Source: CAWJLS01 sp963843755
Lineage (GTDB): Bacteria; Acidobacteriota; Thermoanaerobaculia; Multivoradales; DATKCC01
Length of the DNA stretch: 64,000 bases
Assembly (NCBI GenBank): GCA_963843755.1
Contig: CAWJLS010000012.1
Span: forward strand, 1 to 64,000
Direction of reading: 5' to 3'
Shown here: positions 1 through 6,594 of the stretch, in pieces
How the letters are laid out: the number at the start of each line of letters is the position of its first letter
Numbering within the stretch: the first letter of the stretch is position 1
Program-made: the position numbers and the translations under genes
The notes under the pieces: model-generated
The model's database searches: none
The model's input: the letters and a program-made list of their open reading frames with translations, nothing else
What the model was told of the DNA's origin: nothing

Positions 1-204
1 AGCTGGGCGCGGGTGTGGGTGTACCGGTCTGGACGACGGTAGCGTTCAGGCGTCTTCGAATCGGGCCCGAGCTGGGCCTCCCGGCGGCGAGCGGCGAGCA
101 GGTGAGGGCCGCCCGCCTGCGGCCGGGCGACAGGCAGTGTATCAGGTCTCGGCGCGGCAGCCGCAGTGCGGCGAGCCGTCCTCCTCCGGGCCGGCCGGCA
201 GTGC

Positions 205-210
205 TATCCT
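205..210 (+). promoter_or_regulatory. possible -10 element for the cNMP-GGDEF gene
   Basis: TATCCT preceded by GTGC lies 21 nt before the ATG at 232. No convincing -35 hexamer and no Shine-Dalgarno sequence are seen. The rest of 1-231 holds nothing that I recognise. Confidence 0.3.
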
Positions 211-231
211 TGCCCGCGACCCGAACGCCCC

Positions 232-1299
232 ATGCGCCACTACGAAGCCTTCGCCACGAGCCCGCTTCTCCGGTCGTTTACGCCGGAAGAGGTGGCAGAG
301 ATCTATGCCACCGGGCGGCCGGTGCGGCTCGGCCCGGGCGAGACCCTGTTCCGGCGGGGCGATCCGGGTGAGTCGATGTACGTCGTGCTGGACGGGCGGA
401 TCCAGCTCATCTTCCCCACCGACATCCAGCCGAAGGTCCTCGCCGCGGGCGATTTCCTCGGCGAGCTGGCCCTGGTCTCACCGGACCACGTGCGCACGGC
501 GACCGCCATCGGGCTGGACGACGCCGAGCTCCAGATCTTCGACCAGCAGGCCTTCGACACCCTGCTCGAGACCAAGCCCCGGCTGCTGGTCTCGCTGCTC
601 AAGTGGATCTCTTCCTACCTGCTGTCGTCCGAGCAGCGGCTGGCCCAAGGGCTCGAGGAGCGGAACCGGGAGCTCGAGCACACCCTCGACCACCTGCAGC
701 GCACCCAGGCGGAGCGGGACCGGCAGGAGGAGCTGGCCCGGACCGACGAGCTGACCGGGCTGCTCAACCGGCGCTCGATGAACCTGGAGCTCGAACGCCT
801 GCTCGACCTGCCCCGTCCCGAAGGGCATCGGTTGGCGGTGCTGCTGGTCGACCTCGACGACTTCAAGACGATCAACGACACCCACGGCCACCCCTGCGGC
901 GACGCGGTGCTGCGGGCCGTCGCCGGCATCCTGCGCGCCAGCGTCCGCCCGGAGGACCTGCCGTGCCGGATCGGCGGCGACGAGTTCGCCGTCGTCTTCA
1001 CCGCCGTCAAGCCGGAGCTGGCGCGCGCACGGGCCGAGGAGCTGCGCCGCCGGGTGGTCCAGGAGCCGTTCGAAGTCCGCGGGGTGTCGACCCGCATCCC
1101 GGTCTCGGCCAGCCTCGGCGGCGCCTTCCACGAGCCGGACGAAGGCCTGGCAGAGCTGTTCGCCCGCGCCGACCGGGCGCTCTACGACTCGAAGAGCCGC
1201 GGCAAGGACCGGCTGACCTGGTTCGAAGTGGACGGGCCGCAGCGGCCGGGCCGACCGGACCGACCGGGTCGACCGGACCGGGACCGCCGGATCGACTGA
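232..1299 (+). CDS. cyclic-nucleotide-binding domain diguanylate cyclase (GGDEF)
   Basis: Predicted cytoplasmic diguanylate cyclase of 355 aa. Residues about 10-125 form a cNMP-binding fold: a GDPGESMYVVLDG strand-turn is followed by the phosphate-binding cassette GELALVSPDHVRTATA with its arginine. A short coiled-coil linker (about 135-170) leads to a GGDEF domain starting at DELTGLLNRR. The catalytic signature RIGGDEF is intact and is preceded by RPED five residues upstream, the canonical RxxD inhibitory I-site, so product feedback is expected. The start was set at ATG 232 because an in-frame extension back to 166 has no conserved sequence. The C-terminus ends in a low-complexity tail of RPGRPDR repeats. 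The gene converges on the EBP at 1319. The nucleotide bound by the sensor cannot be told from sequence. Confidence 0.88.
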   Translation: MRHYEAFATSPLLRSFTPEEVAEIYATGRPVRLGPGETLFRRGDPGESMYVVLDGRIQLIFPTDIQPKVLAAGDFLGELALVSPDHVRTATAIGLDDAELQIFDQQAFDTLLETKPRLLVSLLKWISSYLLSSEQRLAQGLEERNRELEHTLDHLQRTQAERDRQEELARTDELTGLLNRRSMNLELERLLDLPRPEGHRLAVLLVDLDDFKTINDTHGHPCGDAVLRAVAGILRASVRPEDLPCRIGGDEFAVVFTAVKPELARARAEELRRRVVQEPFEVRGVSTRIPVSASLGGAFHEPDEGLAELFARADRALYDSKSRGKDRLTWFEVDGPQRPGRPDRPGRPDRDRRID

Positions 1300-1318
1300 G
1301 GCCGCGGAGACCTCCGGG

Positions 1319-2956
1319 CTACTCCGACAGCCCGAGCTCTTTCATCCGCTGGCGCAGGCCCGGCGTCGAGACTTCGAGCGCCCGGCCCATGGCCTCGAGG
1401 TCGCCGTCCTGCTCGCTCCGGATCCGGAGGATCTCCTCGCGGCTCAGGTCGGACGCCTTGCGCACGGCGTCGCTGCGCTCGATCAGGGCGTAGAGGGAGG
1501 TGCGCGAAACGCCGAGCGCCTCGGCGGTCGGCTTGACCGCCCAACGGTGCTCGCGCAGGGCGGCGACCAGCTCCTCCTCCGCGATCTCGGCCGGATCGCG
1601 GTAGCGCTCGCGCACCGGCCGGCGGGCCGGCACCGGGGCGACAGGCGCGGCGGCCTCGCCCTCCGGCTCCTCGCTCCGCCCTCGGAGCGCCGACGCCTCC
1701 TGGAGCAGGCGCTCGAGCTGGGGGCCGATGCGCACGGTCTCGGCGCCGCGGCTGCCGATGACGAGCTGGCGGGCCATGTTCTTGAGCTGGCGGATGTTGC
1801 CCGGCCAGTCGTGGCAGGCCAGGCGGGCGACGATCGAGGTCGGCAGCCAGACGGAGGGGTCCTTCTCCAGGCGCTCGGACTCCCCGACCAGCTCGAGCTC
1901 TTGGGCCAGGAAGTGGACCAGGAGACGGCCGAAGTCGTCGCGGCGGTCGCGCAGGGGCGGCACGACGATCTCGTACCCGGACAGGCGGTGCAGCAGGGGG
2001 GCCTTGAAGCTGCCCTCGTCGGTCGCCTGCTCGAGGTTGGCGTCGGTGGCGGCGATCAGGCGCACGTCGACCCGCTGGGTCTCCTGGACGCCGAGCGGCT
2101 GGATCTCCCCGGTCTCGAGCACCCGGAGCAGCATCACCTGGACCTCGGGCGGCGCCTCGGCCACTTCGTCCAGGAACAGGGTGCCGCCGTCGGCGCGGGC
2201 GAAGTAGCCCGCGTGGCTGCGCACCGAGCCGGTGTAGGCCCCCTTGGCCGAGCCGAACAGCTCGGAGGCGGCGAGCGAGGGCGGGATCGCCCCCAGGTTG
2301 ACCGGGACGTAGGTCGCGTCGCGGCGACGGCCGGCGCGGTGGATCGCCTGGGCCATCAGCTCCTTGCCGGTGCCGGTCTCGCCGCGTAACAGCACCGGTA
2401 CCTCGAGGTCCGCCACCCGACGCACCTCGCGCCGTAGCTCGACCAGGCTGTCGCTGTCGCCCACCAGGCCGTAGTCGGCCGGTCCCGAGAGGTCGTCGGT
2501 GGGCAGGTTGTGCAGCAGCAGGATCGTCGAATCCCCCACCTCGATCACCACGCCCTGCTCCAGGCGCGAGCCGGAGAGCTCGACCGACTCCGCCACCTCC
2601 AGCCCGTCGACGGCGAGGGTTGCCTGGACGGCGCCGCGCCCCAGGCGCACGGCGCCGTACCCGACACCGGGGGCCAGCCGGAAGGCCTGCCGCGGCACCG
2701 ACGGATGATCGAGGGAGCGCTCACGCTCGCCGGTTGGCTTGCGGAACTGCGGGCCGCTCCGTGACACCGGGGCCGGCTCGCCCTTGAGCAGAGAGGTCAG
2801 GCGCACCCGCTCCCCGACCCGCGAAAGGTCGGGATACCAGAGGATGGTCAGCGACGGAATGCGCAGGCGGGCACCGCTACGGCGCTCCACGAATCGCCCT
2901 CCAGAAGGTACGCCGACAGAGCCGTCCCCCGCAGCCTGATCGGATAGGGGTCTCAC
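1319..2956 (-). CDS. sigma-54-dependent transcriptional activator (EBP), atypical
   Basis: 545-aa enhancer-binding protein. Residues about 30-155 look like a degenerate FHA-type domain (inference). The AAA+ domain has Walker A GETGTGKE at 192-199 and Walker B GGTLFLDEV at 257-265. The sigma-54-contacting loop reads GAYTGS (239-244) instead of GAFTGA. A Fis-like helix-turn-helix lies at about 470-493 (VKPTAEALGVSRTSLYALIE), and the protein continues about 50 aa to a second HTH-like stretch (DLEAMGRALEVS...LRQRMKELGL) at the C-terminus. The GTG start at 2956 lies 6 nt after a TAGACT -10-like box and has no Shine-Dalgarno. It sits beside two genes with -24/-12 promoters and could be their activator, but this is inference from proximity only. 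The variant loop leaves sigma-54 contact an open question. Confidence 0.85.
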   Translation of the reverse strand: MRPLSDQAAGDGSVGVPSGGRFVERRSGARLRIPSLTILWYPDLSRVGERVRLTSLLKGEPAPVSRSGPQFRKPTGERERSLDHPSVPRQAFRLAPGVGYGAVRLGRGAVQATLAVDGLEVAESVELSGSRLEQGVVIEVGDSTILLLHNLPTDDLSGPADYGLVGDSDSLVELRREVRRVADLEVPVLLRGETGTGKELMAQAIHRAGRRRDATYVPVNLGAIPPSLAASELFGSAKGAYTGSVRSHAGYFARADGGTLFLDEVAEAPPEVQVMLLRVLETGEIQPLGVQETQRVDVRLIAATDANLEQATDEGSFKAPLLHRLSGYEIVVPPLRDRRDDFGRLLVHFLAQELELVGESERLEKDPSVWLPTSIVARLACHDWPGNIRQLKNMARQLVIGSRGAETVRIGPQLERLLQEASALRGRSEEPEGEAAAPVAPVPARRPVRERYRDPAEIAEEELVAALREHRWAVKPTAEALGVSRTSLYALIERSDAVRKASDLSREEILRIRSEQDGDLEAMGRALEVSTPGLRQRMKELGLSE

Positions 2957-2962
2957 GGCGGG

Positions 2963-2968
2963 AGTCTA
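2963..2968 (-). promoter_or_regulatory. -10-like TAGACT box abutting the EBP start codon
   Basis: On the minus strand TAGACT is followed by CCCGCC and the GTG start. The enoyl-CoA hydratase gene has TAGACT, then 7 nt, then ATG. The spacing would give a leaderless or near-leaderless mRNA. No clear -35 is seen. Confidence 0.4.
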
Positions 2969-3030
2969 ACAGCGCCCGCACCCCACCGGTGCTCCCGGCC
3001 GAAGACGGCGTCGACCGCCGACGGGGAGAG

Positions 3031-3072
3031 AAAAAGTGGGGGGCCGACCCGGGTCTCCCCGTTTCGACCCCC
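3031..3072 (-). terminator. intrinsic terminator of the first DUF11 gene
   Basis: On the minus strand a GGGGGTCGA arm (3064-3072) pairs with TCGGCCCCC (3039-3047) with one G-U pair, followed by ACTTTTT. The sequence is homologous to the terminator at 6482-6521. Confidence 0.7.
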
Positions 3073-3144
3073 TCCCGATCCGAAGGGGACCTCACAGCCC
3101 CCTGCTAACGAACGGACAGAGCCAAGGCCCCGGCCGTTGTCGCC
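3038..3144. repeat. 3' UTR repeat copy 1 (paralogue of 6490-6594)
   Basis: The segment between the stop codon and terminator of the first DUF11 gene aligns almost end to end with the same segment of the second gene, including the CCGATCCGAAGGGG core, the CCCCCTGCT motif and CCCCGGCCG. The duplication therefore covered gene plus 3' UTR. A second hairpin arm (CCCCCTC pairing with GAAGGGG at 3082-3088) overlaps one terminator arm. Confidence 0.75.
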
Positions 3145-6100
3145 TCAGTTGAGCGGACACCCCTGGTTGTTGTCGGCATCCAGGCTGTTGGCCAGCGTCA
3201 GCATCGCGTCACGGCTGCCACTCGCGAGGGCCGTGTTCACGGAGCTGATGACGCTCGCCGTCGTCCTCGGGTAGTCCACTCCCGGATGACTCGCGTCGAG
3301 CAGAGCCGCCACTGCGGCTCGCAGCAGCACCTTGACTCCGCCTGTCACACCCGGTCCACCACCGAAGTCGAGCGCCTCGAGCAGGCTCGCCGACCCCTGG
3401 TCGGGGTAGGCCATCGCCGCGCTGAAGACGCTCTGGACCGTCTGACCGGTGGAGTACCCGGTCGGCGGCCACGAATCCGTGTGGTTCTTCCAATAGCCCG
3501 GAGTGCAGCCCTCGTCGCCGATGGCTTCGTCCTGGCCGTAGTAGTGGCTCGGGTCGTCGTCACAGATCGGCTGGCCGCCGGAGGGTGTCCCGCAGGCGGT
3601 GCCGAGGTTCTCGTACGGCCCCGCCTCGGCCGCCCCGGTGGCGGTACAGGTCATCGACTCCCCGGGGGCGAGGCTCGTCTTCGGGCAGGTGATCGGGCCG
3701 AGCACGTCGTCGCCCACCGTGATCCCGGCGAGCGGCAACGATCCGGTGTTGGTCACCACGTAGGTCCAGGTCACCTGGGCCACCGGGTGACAGCGCTCGG
3801 CGAGGCTGCCCGAGCCGAGCGCCGTGTCGGCGCAGAACGCGGCGTAGAGCGGCACCGTCGGCCCCGGCGCCAGATCGGCGTCTTCGCCGTTGGTCGCCTT
3901 CTCCAGGTCGATCCCCGGCTCGCCGGCCGGCTCCTCGCCGAAGTAGTGGCTCGGATCGGTGTCGCACACCGCCTCCCCGCCGCCGTCCGGAGTGCCACAG
4001 ACCGACCCCTCGTTCGAGTACTGGCCGATCGTGGCCGTTCCGTTGCCGAAGCAGAGCATCGTCTCCGCCGGCTCCAGGGCGAACGGCTGGCCGCCCTCGC
4101 AGGTGATCGCCACGCCGCGGTTGTCGGTCACGGTGACGCCGGTCAGGGTGACCTCGCCGGTGTTGGTGACCACGTACGTCCACTGCACGTTGTCGCCCTC
4201 GGCCAGCGTCGGCCCGGGCGCCACGTCGGCGTCCTGCCCGTTGGTGTACTTCTCGAGGTGGACCGCCGGCTCGCCGACGATCTCCTCCGCGCAGTAGTGG
4301 CTCGGGTCGCTGTCGGTGACGTCGTCGCCTTCCGGCGGCGTGCCGACCGCGGTGCCGACGTTGGCGTAGCAGGCCTCACTCGCCACCGCCGTGCCGCTGC
4401 CGGTGCAGACCATCGACTCCCCCGGATCGAGGGTGGTCCGCGGACAGCTCACCGCGACGCCCTGGTCGTCGGTCACCGCGATGTCGGAGAGCGTCACGGA
4501 GCCGGTGTTGGTGACGACGTAGGTCCAGATCACCGCGTCGCCGTGCACCAGGTGCGGCGCCGAGGCGACCCCGTCGGCGTCGAAGCCGTTGGTCAGCTTC
4601 TCGACGTGGATCGCCGGCTCGTCGAGGACGTTCGGAGGCACGCCGTAGTAGTGGCTCGGGTCGGTGGCCGTGACCACCCGGCCATCCCCGGTACCGCTCG
4701 CCGTGCCGACGTTGGCGTACTGCCCTTCCTCGGCGACGCCGCCGGCCGAGCAGACCATCGAGTCCCCGATGTCGAGGCTGGTCTTCGGGCAGACGACCGT
4801 CACCGTCGGGTCGCTGTCGGCGACCGAGATGCCGGTGAGGCCGGTGCCGCCGATGTTGGTCACCCGGTAGGTCCAGGTCACCGGGTTGCCGCTGACGATC
4901 GTCGGACCGGTGGGGTCGTCGGCGTCCTGGCCGTTGGTCATCTTTTCGAGACCGATGGCCGGCTCACCGACGACGAAGCTGGTGCCGAAGTAGTGGCTGG
5001 GGTCCGAGTCGGTGACCGGCGAGCCCTCGGGCGGGTTGCCGGTGACCGTGCCGATGTTGCCGTACTGGCCCGGCAGGGCGGTCCCGGCGGCCAGGCAGAC
5101 CATCGCCTCGTGCGGGTTGAGGGTGGTCTTCGGACAGGTCACCGCGACGCCCTGGTTGTCGCTCACCACGATGCCGGTCAGCCGGGCGTTGCCGGTGTTG
5201 GTCACCCGGTACTCCCAGGTGACCGTCGAGCCGATCTTGAGGATCGGTCCGGCCGGCTGGTCCGCGTCGACGCCGTTGGTGAACTTCTCGATGTCGATCG
5301 ACGGATGCCGTCCGACCGGGATCGGCGCGGGCGGCTCGTCGACACACCACGACTGGAGCGTGACCGCGAACCGGTTCTGGGCGGAGTAGCGGACGCCGAC
5401 GAAGGCGGGCTCCTCGGTGGCCATGTCGAGCCAGCCGAACGGCTCCTCGAGCAGCAGATCCCGGAGCGGCAACGACTGGGTGGCCAACAGCTCGATCACC
5501 CGGTTGTCGAACCGGACGCCCGGTTCGGTGTAGAACGCCTCGCCGCTCAGGGTCATCGGGGTGACCAGCGGGTCCTTCTGAGGCGACGGGACGCTCGGAC
5601 GGTCGACCCAGATGATCACCTGGGTCCCGCCGTCGAGGACGCCGGCTTCGAGGAAGCGCAGGACGTGGCGGTCGCAGAGGGCCGGACAGTCCTTGACGCG
5701 GTCGATGTCGGCCAGGACGTCGCCCTCGGCGAAGTCACCGTTCGGATCGACCCAGAAGTAGTCGCCCCAGAGGCTGTCGGCCCGCTCGGCGTCATTGCCG
5801 AGGGCGCGCAGGGTGACGTAGCCGACCATCAGGTCAGGCTCCACCTCGCTGCCGTAGTAGAGCCCCTCGTCTGGGGGTGGGTCATGAGACGGCTGGCCGG
5901 AGAGGGCCGCCTGGATGTGGGCGCGTTGGGCCGGCGACAGGGTGCGCCCGGGCAGCGTGCCCCGGATCAGCCAGTCGGACAGGTTGACCGTCTGGACCAT
6001 TCCCGGGTCGAGCCGGAGGTTGACTCCGAGCACCGGGATGCCCCAGTTGGTGGCGACGGTTACGCGCACGTCCGTCGCCTGGTCGTCGACGTTGCCGACC

Positions 6101-6258
6101 GCGAACAGCGTCGTCCGGTTGCCATTCAGGTCGACTTCGAAGTAGGGAAGAAGTAGGTCGGATGTGGTGTGGGGCTCCGCGACCAGGAGATTCGGGAGCA
6201 GGAACAGTGCCGTCGCGATGATCGCCGCGAGAGCGCGTCGGATGACTCGTAGCAGCAT
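3145..6258 (-). CDS. secreted DUF11-repeat protein with five repeats and CTPGYWKNH C-terminal domain
   Basis: 1037-aa exported protein of unknown function. ATG 6258 was chosen because GAGGAGGG lies 4-11 nt upstream and the product then begins with a signal peptide (MLLRVIRRALAAIIATALFL, cleavage probably near AEP). Residues about 30-315 are an unnamed domain opening SDLLLPYFEVDLNG and containing NWGI, VQTVNLSDWL, WGDYFW and FAEGD blocks. Five tandem DUF11-type beta-sandwich repeats of about 115 aa follow, each starting (I/L/V)EK-TNG-DAD, with V(V/T)NTG and CPKT blocks and ending DSDPSHY or similar. The C-terminal about 120 aa begin CTPGYWKNHTDSW and end NNQGCPLN. DUF11 repeats are typical of extracytoplasmic surface proteins. 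The gene is a tandem paralogue of 6595-8640 and has its own sigma-54 promoter and terminator. Confidence 0.85.
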   Translation of the reverse strand: MLLRVIRRALAAIIATALFLLPNLLVAEPHTTSDLLLPYFEVDLNGNRTTLFAVGNVDDQATDVRVTVATNWGIPVLGVNLRLDPGMVQTVNLSDWLIRGTLPGRTLSPAQRAHIQAALSGQPSHDPPPDEGLYYGSEVEPDLMVGYVTLRALGNDAERADSLWGDYFWVDPNGDFAEGDVLADIDRVKDCPALCDRHVLRFLEAGVLDGGTQVIIWVDRPSVPSPQKDPLVTPMTLSGEAFYTEPGVRFDNRVIELLATQSLPLRDLLLEEPFGWLDMATEEPAFVGVRYSAQNRFAVTLQSWCVDEPPAPIPVGRHPSIDIEKFTNGVDADQPAGPILKIGSTVTWEYRVTNTGNARLTGIVVSDNQGVAVTCPKTTLNPHEAMVCLAAGTALPGQYGNIGTVTGNPPEGSPVTDSDPSHYFGTSFVVGEPAIGLEKMTNGQDADDPTGPTIVSGNPVTWTYRVTNIGGTGLTGISVADSDPTVTVVCPKTSLDIGDSMVCSAGGVAEEGQYANVGTASGTGDGRVVTATDPSHYYGVPPNVLDEPAIHVEKLTNGFDADGVASAPHLVHGDAVIWTYVVTNTGSVTLSDIAVTDDQGVAVSCPRTTLDPGESMVCTGSGTAVASEACYANVGTAVGTPPEGDDVTDSDPSHYCAEEIVGEPAVHLEKYTNGQDADVAPGPTLAEGDNVQWTYVVTNTGEVTLTGVTVTDNRGVAITCEGGQPFALEPAETMLCFGNGTATIGQYSNEGSVCGTPDGGGEAVCDTDPSHYFGEEPAGEPGIDLEKATNGEDADLAPGPTVPLYAAFCADTALGSGSLAERCHPVAQVTWTYVVTNTGSLPLAGITVGDDVLGPITCPKTSLAPGESMTCTATGAAEAGPYENLGTACGTPSGGQPICDDDPSHYYGQDEAIGDEGCTPGYWKNHTDSWPPTGYSTGQTVQSVFSAAMAYPDQGSASLLEALDFGGGPGVTGGVKVLLRAAVAALLDASHPGVDYPRTTASVISSVNTALASGSRDAMLTLANSLDADNNQGCPLN
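3535..5310 (-). repeat. five tandem DUF11 repeat units (about 345 bp each)
   Basis: Unit starts (minus strand, EK-TNG-DAD motif) fall near 5305, 4962, 4618, 4266 and 3920. Units share the EK..TNG.DAD opening, the WTYVVTNTG strand, the CPKTSL..GESMVC block and the DPSHY end. The units are diverged rather than identical, so they are not recent slippage. Confidence 0.75.
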
Positions 6259-6316
6259 GCGTCCCTCCTCAGATCGGTGCTCCGGACGTTCGGTTCCCGG
6301 AGCTGACTTCTGGAGG

Positions 6317-6332
6317 GGCAAGGTGCGTACCG
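6317..6332 (-). promoter_or_regulatory. sigma-54 (-24/-12) promoter of the first DUF11 gene
   Basis: The minus strand reads CGGTACGCACCTTGCC. The invariant GG and GC are 10 nt apart, and GG, ACG and TTGC match the sigma-54 consensus. The predicted transcript start is about 6306, giving a 47-nt leader with a good Shine-Dalgarno. The second paralogue has the same arrangement with a 46-nt leader. Confidence 0.72.
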
Positions 6333-6432
6333 TAGACCGATGGCTATGCGAATCGAGAAAAACCCTTTGTCCTGAGGAAGATGAACCGGTCGAAGGACCG
6401 CTGGCAGGCGCGTGCCGGAGGTGTCCGGCTCG

Positions 6433-6463
6433 GTGTCCGACACGCCGGACGGGTGTCCGACAC
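6433..6463. promoter_or_regulatory. paired palindromes, candidate EBP enhancer sites
   Basis: Two perfect copies of GTGTCCGACAC (6433-6443 and 6453-6463), each palindromic around a central base, have centres exactly 20 bp apart. They lie about 127-157 bp upstream of the predicted sigma-54 transcript start, typical for enhancer sites. The second DUF11 gene has a related pair at 8803-8833. Confidence 0.6.
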
Positions 6464-6481
6464 CCGGCACCCCGGAAAGAC

Positions 6482-6521
6482 AAAAAAAAGGGGGGTCGAC
6501 CCGGATGACCGTGTCGACCCC
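6482..6521 (-). terminator. intrinsic terminator of the second DUF11 gene
   Basis: GTCGACCCC (6513-6521) and GGGGTCGAC (6492-6500) form a perfect 9-bp stem with a 12-nt loop, followed on the minus strand by an eight-T run (6482-6489). It ends transcripts from 6595-8640 before they reach the promoter of the first DUF11 gene. Confidence 0.85.
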
Positions 6522-6594
6522 TTCCCGATCCGAAGGGGCTCCTAGCCCCCTGCTGACGAACAGCCGGAGCAACGACGCCCCGGCCGCTGTAGCT
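6490..6594. repeat. 3' UTR repeat copy 2 (paralogue of 3038-3144)
   Basis: Homologous to the 3' UTR of the first DUF11 gene. CCCCTTC (6518-6524) pairs with GAAGGGG (6532-6538) in a 7-bp hairpin that shares four bases with the terminator arm, so the two hairpins cannot form together. The rest of the 336-bp gap 6259-6594 holds the promoter, palindromes and terminator listed separately. Confidence 0.7.

Noticed and set aside
1..231. Partial upstream gene at the window edge
   Set aside because: Small open frames here lack motifs and overlap the cyclase start; nothing recognisable.
2877..3095. 72-aa open frame upstream of the first terminator, with a counterpart near 6377-6572
   Set aside because: The similarity between the two comes from the duplicated 3' UTR sequence, not from protein constraint; neither has a ribosome site.
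3286..6156. 956-aa open frame on the plus strand opposite the first DUF11 gene
   Set aside because: Antisense shadow in high-GC DNA: Arg/Gly/Val/Asp-rich with no motifs, while the minus strand has a signal peptide, repeats and a ribosome site.
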